From positions 248,001-312,000 of the forward strand of contig KB906760.1 in the NCBI GenBank assembly GCA_000381605.1: a stretch of 64,000 nt of DNA, read 5' to 3'. Below are positions 50,512 through 58,737 of the stretch, one piece after another. The number at the start of each line of letters is the position of its first letter. Positions within the stretch are counted from its first letter, which is position 1. The notes under the pieces were generated by a model that had not been told where the DNA came from, did no database searches, and worked only from the letters and a program-made list of their open reading frames with translations. The stretch comes from Acidobacteriaceae bacterium KBS 89 (GTDB lineage: Bacteria > Acidobacteriota > Terriglobia > Terriglobales > Acidobacteriaceae). Both the position numbers and the translations under genes were made by a program.

Positions 50512-52116
50512 ATGCCGCCAAGAGCAACTTCCGCGGAGCCCGTGCAGGCCCCCTCCCAGACAACCGAACAGATCGCAGCAGCGCTTGAGCAATTTCTCGC
50601 AGAGCACACGCGTGCCGTTGTGCTCGAAGACGGCAAGGTGCTCTTTGACATGCGCGAGACGAAGTACAGGCTGGCCACTGAGCATGGCCGTTGCACGCTG
50701 CATCTGTGGGGCGAAGAGCGCAATCTGGTCCGGCGGGTGGGTTCGACGACGATGCGGAACGGAGTGTTGCGCCTAAGCACGCATCGTTTTGGGCAGACCA
50801 AGCCGCAGACGCTGGAGCTTGTAGCTGACCGAGACCGGCGAACACCGTCGACGCGAGAGGCGACACGGGTGAAGTATCTACGTGTGCTCGAGCGAGTCTT
50901 GTTGCGAACCTTTCCCGAATTCAAGCCGGATGCGTTTCGTACAGCAATGGACCTCGAAAAGAGCTTTGGGCCGGCGTATGCGCGCGGCTCTCTCGTGCAG
51001 GGACAGAAGGCATGGGCTGTGATCGCTGTAAATGAGGAGGAGACGCAGTCGACGGTCGACGGGATCCTTACTCTGGGAATTCTCTGGTTGCAGCACTGCC
51101 GTGAATCGGGTGACGGGCGGCGGCTCTACCAGGGTTTGAAGCTGATTGTGCCGCGCGGTATGGCGATGTTGACGTTGTCGCGGATGGCGTGGCTCAACCC
51201 GAACGTCGCGCAGTGGGAGTTGTGGGAACTGGACCAGAAGACCGAAGAGTTGGAGCAACGCGACGCTGCCGATCACGGCAATCTGACGACTCGCCTGATG
51301 CATGCGCCGAATGAGCGCGCCGCGGAAGAGCGGTTCGCGGAATCGAGGGCGCGGGTGATGGCGCTTTTGCCGGATATGATGCGCGAGACGGTTGAGCAAC
51401 GCATTCGCAGTGGCACGGAGATGGCATTCCTGCTGCATGGTCTGGAGTTTGCGCGCGTACGAATGGGCTACGCGGGAAACTCATTCAACAGCGCGCAGGA
51501 GATTACGTTTGGTGCGGGTGCGAATGAGACTCCGCTCACCCATGAGCATGCGGCTGAGTTGCGCGAAATGGTGGCGCGTCTGTTTGCGCGGCGTATTGCC
51601 GGCGGCGACAAGCGCGATCCGCTCTACCGGATGCAGCCGGAGCGTTGGCTGGAGAGTGTGTTGCGGCGCGATGTCGAGCCACTCGATGCGCATCTTGATG
51701 CGGCACATGTTTACACGCAGGTGCCGGCGTTTGCTGCGGCCGATCGAGGTATGCTCGATCTGTTGGGCGTCACAGACGATGGGCGTCTCGCGGTCATTGA
51801 GTTGAAGGCCGACGAAGACCTGCATCTTGCGCTGCAGGGGCTCGACTATTGGGTGCGGGTCCGATGGCATCATCTGCAAAATCCCGACAACGTCACGGGG
51901 TTGGGTGAGTTTCAGCGGCACGGATATTTTGGTGGGCTAAGGCTGTCGTCCGGGGCCCCGCGGCTCTATCTGGTGGCACCAGCGCTGCGAATTCATCCCG
52001 CGACTGACGTTGTGCTGCGGTATCTGTCGCCGCGTGTAGAGTGGATTCTGGTTGCCCTGGACGAACGGTGGCGAGCCAAGGTCAGGGCAGTCTGGCGTAA
52101 GCGCAGTGGGGCCTAG
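50512..52116 (+). CDS. uncharacterised protein with a C-terminal PD-(D/E)XK nuclease-like motif
   Basis: A 534-residue protein with no recognised family over its first 380 residues, which look helical with conserved LWGEERNLVRRV and LKLIVPRGMA strands. Near the C-terminus it shows the PD-(D/E)XK pattern: Asp416 in RGMLDLLGV, then Glu430 and Lys432 in AVIELKAD, followed by a helix ALQGLDYWVRV. This is the layout of restriction-like and NucS/DUF91-type domains that cut or sense DNA. No methylase or partner nuclease is nearby. It starts 38 bp after the GNAT gene, so it may be in the same run. The nuclease activity is inferred from the motif. Confidence 0.7.
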   Translation: MPPRATSAEPVQAPSQTTEQIAAALEQFLAEHTRAVVLEDGKVLFDMRETKYRLATEHGRCTLHLWGEERNLVRRVGSTTMRNGVLRLSTHRFGQTKPQTLELVADRDRRTPSTREATRVKYLRVLERVLLRTFPEFKPDAFRTAMDLEKSFGPAYARGSLVQGQKAWAVIAVNEEETQSTVDGILTLGILWLQHCRESGDGRRLYQGLKLIVPRGMAMLTLSRMAWLNPNVAQWELWELDQKTEELEQRDAADHGNLTTRLMHAPNERAAEERFAESRARVMALLPDMMRETVEQRIRSGTEMAFLLHGLEFARVRMGYAGNSFNSAQEITFGAGANETPLTHEHAAELREMVARLFARRIAGGDKRDPLYRMQPERWLESVLRRDVEPLDAHLDAAHVYTQVPAFAAADRGMLDLLGVTDDGRLAVIELKADEDLHLALQGLDYWVRVRWHHLQNPDNVTGLGEFQRHGYFGGLRLSSGAPRLYLVAPALRIHPATDVVLRYLSPRVEWILVALDERWRAKVRAVWRKRSGA

Positions 52117-52153
52117 TTTCGCGAGTTAGTTCTTCAGACTACGGGAGGCATCG

Positions 52154-52930
52154 ATGACTCTCCGGCAGGCTACAAAGGTACTCGGGCTTGGCGTCTTGCT
52201 GGTCTTCGCAACGGCACTGCAGGCAAAGACGGTCACACTGGGCTCTTCGGACAATCGAACCGATGTCTCTCTGAATCTCGGCGATACGCTTGTGGTGCAG
52301 CTGTCGTCGGGCGACGTCAATGGCTTCCGCTGGGTGTCGCATCTGCCCAAGGGCTCCGGGTTGACTGCGCTGAACGAAGATGTGCTCCCTGTTGATCCAA
52401 AGAGCAAGACGCAGGTGAAGCGGTTTCGCTTTAACGCCGCGACAGTTGGTGACGTAGCGCTGGCCTTCGGCTTTGAGACCGAAGTGAAGGTCCCCGGCGC
52501 GGCACCGCAGGACACCGCCGCGTATTCCGTGCGAGTGCACATCGCCTCGGGTGCTCCACGTGTAGGGACGGCGATCCTGCTCGGGGTCTACAAGGGGACG
52601 CTCCCCTGCGCGGATTGCGAAGGGCTGGACACGGTGCTTCGGTTGTACGCGAAGGGAAAGTTCGACACGACGTATGCGTTTTTTGTGCGCACGCAAACCT
52701 ATCGCGGCGCGCCGAACGGGGACGTCGTGAGAAGCGACCGCGGCGAGTGGACGGTATTACGCGGCGACGCGACGGACGAGAATGCCACGGTGTATCAGCT
52801 CAATCCGAGTGACGAGCAAAAGGCTGATTCACTGCTGGTGCAGGACAACGGAAGTACATTGGTGCAGCTCGATCGCGAGATGAAGCCGATTGATTCGCCG
52901 ATGAATCTGGCTCTGCGCCGGGTGCCGTAA
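52154..52930 (+). CDS. exported chagasin-like (I42) and NlpE-like fusion protein
   Basis: A 258-residue exported protein. The signal peptide (VLGLGVLLVFATALQA) is followed at about 27-131 by a beta-barrel domain like the I42 cysteine-protease inhibitors of the chagasin family (LNLGDTLVVQL and a variant loop NGFRW in place of the usual NPTTGYxW). At about 140-258 comes an NlpE N-terminal-type domain with GVYKGTLPCADCEGLDT (Cys152, Cys155). NlpE senses envelope and metal stress in enterobacteria. This combination in one chain is unusual. A gene for a secreted unknown protein starts directly after its stop. Confidence 0.75.
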   Translation: MTLRQATKVLGLGVLLVFATALQAKTVTLGSSDNRTDVSLNLGDTLVVQLSSGDVNGFRWVSHLPKGSGLTALNEDVLPVDPKSKTQVKRFRFNAATVGDVALAFGFETEVKVPGAAPQDTAAYSVRVHIASGAPRVGTAILLGVYKGTLPCADCEGLDTVLRLYAKGKFDTTYAFFVRTQTYRGAPNGDVVRSDRGEWTVLRGDATDENATVYQLNPSDEQKADSLLVQDNGSTLVQLDREMKPIDSPMNLALRRVP

Positions 52931-53857
52931 GTGAGGTGGCTTGGGAGACAGCCGCGATTGAGTGCCAATATTCGCTGCGTATGGGCGATTGCGATGCTTG
53001 GGTGGACGACGACACTTGTGGCGGAGTCGTTGCCTCTCGTGCGGAATTCGAGCGGAGTAAGACTTGTGGTCGCGGAGGAGGATTCGGAGCCGGCGCTGCA
53101 TGTTGTGTTGCCGGGCGATTCGAACGAAGGTGCGATCAAGGTTCTGCTCCCGGAGCATGTCACGGCCAGGAGGCAGGATAGTAGCGAAGGGGAGCGGCTG
53201 TACTTGTTTCGTCCGGGACTGAATGGAAAGAGGCCCATATGGCGGCAGGCGGGGCAGGCGATCGAGTATGAGAGCGATCTGAAGCAGAGTATCCACTTGC
53301 TTGCGCGGGCGACTTTAGAAGACGATGGCGTTCTGTTCCACTACGAGTTCCAGAACCGGTCGGATGTGAATTACGCAATGATCACCGCGATCACCGACCC
53401 GAGGATGACGTCGATCCTGCATGATGTCCGCCTGGAGCGCACGTATGTGCATCGCAAGGATGGATTCGAGCTGCTTGCCTTGGAGACTCCGGCGCGTCTG
53501 ACGATGCCGTTGAACGAATGGTTGCCCTCGCGGTATCTGGCGTCGTATACGTGGCCCGTGCCCGCGAAGCTTGTCGAGCGCCGTGGAGATGGGATCACCT
53601 ATTACAACTCATCAAACGCAGTGGATGAGCCGCTGATTGCAACGATCTCAACCGATCACAAGTGGGTGGTGGCGAGTTTTACGAAGGCGACGGGCAATGT
53701 GTGGAGCAATCCGGAGCTTACGTGCCAGCATGTTGATCCGGAAAAGCCGCTTCCACCGCGTGGAAGAGCCGTGGTGGAAGTGAAAGTCTTGATCTTCGCC
53801 GGTACGCTGGATCAAGCGCTGCAGAAGGTAAGAGCGCAACGAGGCTCGCTGCAATAG
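52931..53857 (+). CDS. exported conserved hypothetical protein
   Basis: A 308-residue protein starting at the GTG directly after the upstream stop codon. An N-terminal hydrophobic segment (CVWAIAMLGWTTTLVAES) suggests export. The rest is beta-rich (LHVVLPGD, GKRPIWRQAGQAIEYES, VLFHYEFQNRSDVNYAMITA, VASFTKATGNVWSNPELTCQHVDP) with no metal or catalytic motif I can name. The zero-gap junction with the chagasin/NlpE gene implies coupled translation and a shared envelope role. Confidence 0.65.
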   Translation: MRWLGRQPRLSANIRCVWAIAMLGWTTTLVAESLPLVRNSSGVRLVVAEEDSEPALHVVLPGDSNEGAIKVLLPEHVTARRQDSSEGERLYLFRPGLNGKRPIWRQAGQAIEYESDLKQSIHLLARATLEDDGVLFHYEFQNRSDVNYAMITAITDPRMTSILHDVRLERTYVHRKDGFELLALETPARLTMPLNEWLPSRYLASYTWPVPAKLVERRGDGITYYNSSNAVDEPLIATISTDHKWVVASFTKATGNVWSNPELTCQHVDPEKPLPPRGRAVVEVKVLIFAGTLDQALQKVRAQRGSLQ

Positions 53858-53863
53858 CCGTGG

Positions 53864-55144
53864 TCAGTCGCAGTAGGCAGCGGCTGACGCCAGCATCGTC
53901 TCGTCGACGTCCGCGACGGCATCTTCCGTTTCAAGAGCCGTCGCGCGATTGGCAAAGAAGCTCTCGATGGCATCCAGAACCGCAGGGCCATTCTTCGAAT
54001 CGAAGATCTGTTTGCGGAGCGCACCGCCGCCGGGGACACCATGGGTGAACCAGCTGGCGAACTGCTTCATCTTGCCTACGCAGTCGCGGTGGCGCTGGTC
54101 GCGCGCGATCTGGCCAGAGGCTGTGATTGCCGCGGCGCGCGCAGCCTCGGCGGCTTCCTCAATGGCGATTTCGTCCACCAGCATGCCGAAGTAGTCGCGG
54201 ATCATGCGGTAACGATTCTGGTCGGTGGGTTGCTCGTATATCCCGGCGCCGGTCGCTTCCTTGGAGGCGGTGTACTGCGCGATCTGGCGGAAGATCCACG
54301 GATTGGAGGGCGCGGCGCGACCGATCATGACGGCATCGCAATGGGTGACGTCGACCATTGCGGCGGCGTCCTCAGGCGTGCGGATGTCGCCGTTGCCGAT
54401 GACGGGGATGTTCACGGCATCCTTCACCGCAGCGATGTACTCCCAGCGTGCCTGCCCGGTGTAACCATCCTCACGGGTGCGAGCGTGCAGCGCAACGGCG
54501 TTGAGGCCGCAGTCTTCGGCGAGCCTTGCGAGTTCGACGCAGACGATGTGTTTGTCGTTCCATCCCATGCGGAACTTGACGGTGAAGGGAATCGTGACTG
54601 CGGCGCGGATGGCCTTGAAGATGGTTTCGATCAGCGGCAGATCGCGCAGCAGTCCCGAGCCGCCGTTGCAGGCAACGACGCGCTTGGCCGGGCAGCCGAG
54701 ATTAAGGTCGACGAGGTCGAAGCCTGCATCCTGCACAATGCGGGCAGAGTCGGCGAGTGTTACGGGATTCGAGCCGAAGAGCTGCGCGGAGATGGGATGT
54801 TCGTCGTCGTAGTAGGTGAGGTAGCGCTTGCGCTTGACCTCACGCATGCGCGAGAGACCGTCGGCGGAGGTGAACTCCGTCATGATGAGGCCGCAGCCGG
54901 ACTGCTGGTTCGAGGTCTCTTCCGTGACGTCCGTCGTGCCTGCCGAGGCGGTGAACTGGCTGGCGTTCTTGATGAAGCGGCGGAAGACCGTGTCGGTGAC
55001 GCCGGCCATCGGGGCCAGCACGGTCGCTGGTGCAATCTTCACGTTGCCGATGGAGAAGCTTCCAGGGACGCGGGTGTGCTCCGGCATGGCGTGATCGACT
55101 GGATCGTCCCAGCGTTTCTGCTCGAGGGTGTAGCGCTTCTTCAT
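53864..55144 (-). CDS. tRNA-dihydrouridine synthase (DusB-like)
   Basis: A flavin enzyme that reduces specific uridines to dihydrouridine in tRNA. It has the FMN/active-site motifs APMAGVTDTVFRRF, GLIMTEFTSADGL, DLVDLNLGCPAKRVV (catalytic Cys), VTIPFTVKFRMGWND and IGNGDIRTPEDA, followed by a C-terminal helical domain. At 426 residues it is about 90 residues longer than E. coli DusB; it has an N-terminal extension and an acidic C-terminal tail (ETEDAVADVDETML). The start at 55144 has no good ribosome binding site; ATG 55087 is an alternative. Confidence 0.9.
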   Translation of the reverse strand: MKKRYTLEQKRWDDPVDHAMPEHTRVPGSFSIGNVKIAPATVLAPMAGVTDTVFRRFIKNASQFTASAGTTDVTEETSNQQSGCGLIMTEFTSADGLSRMREVKRKRYLTYYDDEHPISAQLFGSNPVTLADSARIVQDAGFDLVDLNLGCPAKRVVACNGGSGLLRDLPLIETIFKAIRAAVTIPFTVKFRMGWNDKHIVCVELARLAEDCGLNAVALHARTREDGYTGQARWEYIAAVKDAVNIPVIGNGDIRTPEDAAAMVDVTHCDAVMIGRAAPSNPWIFRQIAQYTASKEATGAGIYEQPTDQNRYRMIRDYFGMLVDEIAIEEAAEAARAAAITASGQIARDQRHRDCVGKMKQFASWFTHGVPGGGALRKQIFDSKNGPAVLDAIESFFANRATALETEDAVADVDETMLASAAAYCD

Positions 55145-55199
55145 AGAGAAAGATTAAGAAAGTACAGTTCGACTTCGAAGGCGTTGATTAGCAAATCAA

Positions 55200-55223
55200 A
55201 GGCCCCCGCTTTGGCGGAGGCCT
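55200..55223 (-). terminator. terminator of rpmE
   Basis: Read on the minus strand: AGGCCTCCGC, loop CAAA, then GCGGGGGCCT (one mismatch in ten), followed by a T-rich TTTGATTTG. It begins about 20 bp after the rpmE stop at 55245 and ends just before the dus gene. Confidence 0.75.
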
Positions 55224-55244
55224 CTGAGGGTTATGGGCTTCCGC

Positions 55245-55493
55245 TTACTTCGCGGCGGTCTCGTTGGCAGATTTGGCTTTGCCTGCGTCGGACTTGTCGA
55301 ACTTGCGGCGGAAGCGCTCGACGCGACCTGCGGTGTCGATCAGCTTCTGCTTGCCGGTGAAGTAGGGGTGGCAGGCGGAGCAGATTTCGACGACGATGTC
55401 GCCCTTGTGCGTGGAGCGGGTCTCAAAGGTGGTTCCGCAGGCGCATTTGACGTGGATGTTTTCGTACTTCGGGTGAATTCCTTGCTTTGGCAT
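55245..55493 (-). CDS. rpmE: 50S ribosomal protein L31
   Basis: An 82-residue ribosomal protein of the zinc-containing (C+) type. It begins [20 protein letters not shown] and has Cys17, Cys19, Cys38 and Cys41 ([25 protein letters not shown]), the usual zinc ligands. The last 15 residues (Lys/Ala-rich) are an extension beyond the E. coli length. It is followed by a terminator and has 210 bp of upstream non-coding sequence shared with a divergent ATPase gene. Confidence 0.95.
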   Translation of the reverse strand: MPKQGIHPKYENIHVKCACGTTFETRSTHKGDIVVEICSACHPYFTGKQKLIDTAGRVERFRRKFDKSDAGKAKSANETAAK

Positions 55494-55626
55494 GTAACTT
55501 CCTTTTTCTGATCTTGCCTGCCGGCCCGCGGATCGCTTGCAACGGTAGAGTTCACGTCACATCGAAGTGCCTGTCGCGCCGCCGCTTACGCCCCGGTCAG
55601 GGAGCGCTCAAGCAGTGTCTTTAGTT

Positions 55627-55644
55627 TATCTGAATATCCAGATA
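55627..55644. promoter_or_regulatory. inverted repeat in the rpmE/DnaC-like divergent region
   Basis: TATCTG (55627-55632) and CAGATA (55639-55644) form a perfect 6-bp inverted repeat with a 6-bp spacer, in an AT-rich patch 60 bp before the start of the DnaC-like gene. It is a possible operator for either divergent gene; nothing else supports it. Confidence 0.3.
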
Positions 55645-55703
55645 TATCCAAGATTCACACAGGGGGCAGTTGGATTCAGATCCTGCGATACTGGATCGAC
55701 AGT

Positions 55704-56459
55704 ATGAATGAAGTTTGTTCGATTTGCGGTGGCACGGGCCTGCGCGTGGTGCAGGAGGACGGCAGACAGTTTGCCCAGGATTGCGTCTGCCGGATCGAAC
55801 GCCGGGTGGCGCGGATGCTTGACCGGGCGCAGATTCCCAGGCGCTACAAGCACTGTTCTCTGGAAAATTACGATACGGACCTTCCTTTTTCGCACAGAAC
55901 CCAAGGTGTGGCCTTACTGACGGCGAGAAAATTCATCGAGAGCTACCCCCTTGAAACCGGAGGGCAGGGACTGCTTCTTACCGGCTCCATTGGCGTCGGC
56001 AAGACTCATCTGGCGGTTGGGATTTTGCAGGCGCTCGTGTTAGAGCGCGGTGCTACGGGACTCTTCTACGACTATCGCGATCTGTTGAAGCAGGTCCAGA
56101 ACAGCTACAACGCGCAGGTTCGCGAAACCGAGCTGGAGGTGCTTCGGCCGGTTTTTGATGCTGAGGTGCTCGTGCTCGACGAACTGGGCGCGTCCAAGCC
56201 GACCGACTGGGTATGGGACACGGTTGCGCACATTCTGAACACCCGCTACAACGACCGCCGCACCACAATTATCACCACCAACTACGCAAATGCGGGGCCA
56301 TTGGGGACGGAGTCCGGCCCGCGTTCGGCCATGCGCGAGGAGACCCTTGGCGATCGCATCGGAGAGCGCATGCGGTCAAGGTTGCAGGAGATGTGCGTAG
56401 TGGTGGAGATGCAGGGCGAAGACTTCCGGCAAAAGGTTAAGCGCGCGAGCTTCGCCTGA
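55704..56459 (+). CDS. DnaC/IstB-like AAA+ ATPase with N-terminal zinc finger
   Basis: A 251-residue ATPase. A zinc-finger-like N-terminus (Cys5, Cys8, Cys27, Cys29) resembles the DnaC/DnaI/helicase-loader group. Next comes Walker A GSIGVGKT at residues 94-101, Walker B VLVLDELG, a sensor region TTIITTNY and an arginine-rich C-terminal segment (GDRIGERMRSRLQEM). Such proteins load the replicative helicase or help transposases (IstB). No transposase or replication gene is adjacent, so the host role is open. A small minus-strand gene follows it. Confidence 0.85.
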   Translation: MNEVCSICGGTGLRVVQEDGRQFAQDCVCRIERRVARMLDRAQIPRRYKHCSLENYDTDLPFSHRTQGVALLTARKFIESYPLETGGQGLLLTGSIGVGKTHLAVGILQALVLERGATGLFYDYRDLLKQVQNSYNAQVRETELEVLRPVFDAEVLVLDELGASKPTDWVWDTVAHILNTRYNDRRTTIITTNYANAGPLGTESGPRSAMREETLGDRIGERMRSRLQEMCVVVEMQGEDFRQKVKRASFA

Positions 56460-56479
56460 AACCCGTTGACGTCGCGTCG

Positions 56480-56650
56480 TTAGAGCAACGTGACCAGCAG
56501 AAAGATTCCTGCGGTCAACGCAGCAAGCTGGTACAGCCGATCCGCAGCAACGGGGGTTCCGGGTGCGTCCACCGTGGCCCGAACGGTTCCATGGGCCGCG
56601 GAGTGATGCTCGACTGGAGATTGTGGCGGCCTTTCGTTCTGCGGATTCAT
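56480..56650 (-). CDS. small membrane protein, 56 residues
   Basis: On the minus strand an ATG at 56650 opens a 56-residue reading: a polar, proline-rich N-terminal half (MNPQNERPPQSPVEHH) and a C-terminal hydrophobic helix (LYQLAALTAGIFLLVTLL) ending at the stop. A GAAGG ribosome binding site is six bases upstream. A C-terminal membrane anchor is the likely topology. It lies between two plus-strand genes. No family is recognised. Confidence 0.5.
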   Translation of the reverse strand: MNPQNERPPQSPVEHHSAAHGTVRATVDAPGTPVAADRLYQLAALTAGIFLLVTLL

Positions 56651-56843
56651 GGCTAGCCTTCGTCTGCTGCGGGGAGGATCGCTTACAGAACAGTAGATGT
56701 TCGTTAACGCGATCTTGCATCATGAAGTTCCGGACTTTTGTGAAAATGAGGCTAAGTTTCGCTCAAGGGAGCTTTCGTGGTTCCCCCCCTCATGCCCTGA
56801 CCAAGACCGACTGTCTCGAAGGAGGGGTATAAAATCTCGGCTT

Positions 56844-57422
56844 ATGAGCGAACCGCATCAACCAGACAACGCCTCCGCGAATTCACCGCTGAATCCCCCG
56901 GCATCCGTAAAGAACAACGAGATGTTCGCAACCAAGCCCCCGGAGAGCGGCGGTATCCCGGTTATGGCGTGGGGCGCGGCCGGCCTGGCTGTTTTGGTCG
57001 TGGTTATCGTCCTGGTCCTGGCAGGCAGGCGCAAGGCGGTCGCTCCCGCTACGGTCCAGCCGCTGGCTGCTTATGCTGCCAGTCTCCCGCTGTCGCAGCT
57101 CGCCATGAGCGAATCGACAAGTCTCTCGGGGGGCAAGTCGACATTCATCGATGGCCACATCCAGAACACAGGGACTCAGACCGTCTCCGGCATTACCGTG
57201 CAGGTCCTTTTTCGCAATGAGGAGGCGATGCCTCCCCAAATCGACACCGTCCCCCTCTCGCTGGTCCGCACGAAGGAACCATATATCGATACCCAGTCCG
57301 TCGCCTCGGCTCCTTTGAAGGCGGGCGACGAGCGGGATTTCCGGCTCATCTTCGAGTCGATTCCCGCGAACTGGAACAACCAGATGCCGGAGATTCGGAT
57401 CATCCAGGTCGAGACAAAATGA
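56844..57422 (+). CDS. membrane-anchored protein with a DUF2393-like or FxLYD-type C-terminal domain
   Basis: A 192-residue protein. A disordered N-terminus is followed by one membrane helix (MAWGAAGLAVLVVVIVLVLAG, about 41-61). A beta-rich extracytoplasmic domain comes next: LAMSESTSLSGGKSTFIDGHIQNTGTQTVSGITVQVLFRN, then DERDFRLIFESIPANWNNQMPEIRIIQVE. This pattern is like DUF2393 or FxLYD-type domains; the exact family is not certain. The ATG at 56844 is preferred; a GAAGGAGGGG lies 15-25 bases upstream, rather far. It may be an envelope-facing protein of unknown role. Confidence 0.7.
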   Translation: MSEPHQPDNASANSPLNPPASVKNNEMFATKPPESGGIPVMAWGAAGLAVLVVVIVLVLAGRRKAVAPATVQPLAAYAASLPLSQLAMSESTSLSGGKSTFIDGHIQNTGTQTVSGITVQVLFRNEEAMPPQIDTVPLSLVRTKEPYIDTQSVASAPLKAGDERDFRLIFESIPANWNNQMPEIRIIQVETK

Positions 57423-57484
57423 CCCCTTCGGGTGAATGACTCCTCAGTAATACTTACCAGGCCACCCGGAAGATTTTGCGTGAG

Positions 57485-57513
57485 TTGACCTTAATCTCCC
57501 ATCGTCCGGTAAT
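57485..57513 (+). promoter_or_regulatory. candidate promoter of the OmpA-family gene
   Basis: TTGACC (57485-57490, five of six consensus bases) and GGTAAT (57508-57513, four of six) are spaced by 17 bp. Transcription would start near 57520, leaving a 125-nt leader that contains repeated TTATC elements (57537-57562). The -10 lacks the key second-position A, so the call is weak. Confidence 0.3.
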
Positions 57514-57644
57514 CGGCAATAACCGATAAGCCATTTATTATCATTATCTTGATCGTTATCTTTGGTTTGGCACGGTACATGCTCTAGTCATTGCGTGTTG
57601 ACGTCTGGAACACAGGCGCATCGTTGACTAAGAGGAGATCAAAC

Positions 57645-58553
57645 ATGATGAAATCTGGAAACACTTTCGGCCTCCCGGTACTTGTATTAGGTAGCGCGTT
57701 AGGACTTACGGCTTTCGCGCAGACCAGCGCCACTCCGACGCAGACGACAGATCCGGCCGCACCCAGTTCCACCAGCGCGATGAGTCCCAACGATCAGGCG
57801 ACTTACGCCACCGGCAAACCGCTTGAAGAGCAATCGAAGGAAGGTTTCTGGGGTCATATGAACCCCCTCGCGCGCAAAAAGTGGGTAAAGCGGCAGGTGG
57901 ATCCGGTCAAGGATCGCGTAAACGAGCTTGATCAGCTGCAGGCCAAGAACGCCAACGATATCAAGGATGTTGACGCCCGCTCCCAGGCCGGCATCAAGAA
58001 TGCAATGAACGCGGCAAACACAGCCGACCAGCATGCGCAGGACGCTGCAAATCGCGCTAACGCCGCAAACCAGATGGCGAGCAACGCCAGCACCCGTACC
58101 GACTCCCTGGGCAACACGGTCGGTCATCTCGACCAGTACCAGACGGTCTCCTCCACGGCGGTGAAATTCGCTCCTGGACGCACGACGCTTGGACCTACGG
58201 CCAAGTCAGATCTAGATGCCTTGGCGACCACGCTGTCGAGTGAGAAGGGCTACATCATCGAAGTGCAGGGCTACAGCAAGGCTGGCGTACCTGCCTCGCA
58301 GGCGATGGCGGATGCAGTCGTTCGCTACTTGGTAACTGAGCATCAGGTTCCGGTCTACCGGATCTACAAGACGGGTCTTGGCAAGGACACTGCCAAGCCA
58401 GCAGATGGAGAACAGGCAATCGTGAACGGCGTTCGCGTAACCCTGTTGCACAACAGCCTTGCGACGATGAGCGGTAACAGCGCGTCGAACGGCTCAACTC
58501 CGACGAACTCCCCGATGGGAGCCAGTTCACCTCACGAGGTGAACAACCAGTAG
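57645..58553 (+). CDS. OmpA-family peptidoglycan-associated outer-membrane protein
   Basis: A 302-residue exported protein. The signal peptide (VLVLGSALGLTAFAQ) is followed by a Thr/Pro-rich linker, then WGHMNPLARKKWVKRQ. An alanine/asparagine-rich heptad region (about 105-180) looks like an Lpp-type coiled coil. The C-terminal OmpA-like domain (about 180-285) has FAPGRTTLGPTAKSDLDALA and IIEVQGYSKAGVPASQAMADAVVRYLV, which normally binds peptidoglycan. Two adjacent ATGs (57645, 57648) follow an AGAGGAG ribosome binding site. It may tether the outer membrane to the cell wall. Nested hairpins and a strong terminator follow. Confidence 0.8.
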   Translation: MMKSGNTFGLPVLVLGSALGLTAFAQTSATPTQTTDPAAPSSTSAMSPNDQATYATGKPLEEQSKEGFWGHMNPLARKKWVKRQVDPVKDRVNELDQLQAKNANDIKDVDARSQAGIKNAMNAANTADQHAQDAANRANAANQMASNASTRTDSLGNTVGHLDQYQTVSSTAVKFAPGRTTLGPTAKSDLDALATTLSSEKGYIIEVQGYSKAGVPASQAMADAVVRYLVTEHQVPVYRIYKTGLGKDTAKPADGEQAIVNGVRVTLLHNSLATMSGNSASNGSTPTNSPMGASSPHEVNNQ

Positions 58554-58563
58554 CCCTCCCCCA

Positions 58564-58606
58564 GGGCGGCATAGCTGAAGTCGAATTCAGCTTCCCTGTG
58601 CCGCCC
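58564..58606 (+). repeat. nested inverted repeat after the OmpA-family gene
   Basis: An outer 8-bp stem (GGGCGGCA at 58564-58571 with TGCCGCCC at 58599-58606) encloses a second 7-bp stem (AGCTGAA at 58573-58579 with TTCAGCT at 58586-58592). No T-run follows, so it is more likely an RNA-stabilising 3' structure than a terminator. Confidence 0.55.
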
Positions 58607-58679
58607 GAAAGTTTGCCGAGAAGCGACCTAGATCGCACTCGCAAAAACCTCTCCTAACCAGAGAGAACCAAGGCAGATT

Positions 58680-58707
58680 GGCCCCTCACTGAGGGGCCGC
58701 TTTTTTT
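58680..58707 (+). terminator. Rho-independent terminator of the OmpA-family transcript
   Basis: A perfect 8-bp stem (GGCCCCTC at 58680-58687 with GAGGGGCC at 58691-58698), a 3-nt loop and then GC and seven T residues (58701-58707). It lies 126 bp after the OmpA stop, so the transcript would have an unusually long structured 3' end. Confidence 0.88.
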
Positions 58708-58737
58708 AACCTGACAACTTTGGAGTTCGCAAGGTCG

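Noticed and set aside
54041-55360. 439-residue plus-strand frame over dus and rpmE
   Set aside because: Antisense shadow of two clear minus-strand genes; no known motif and no ribosome binding site.
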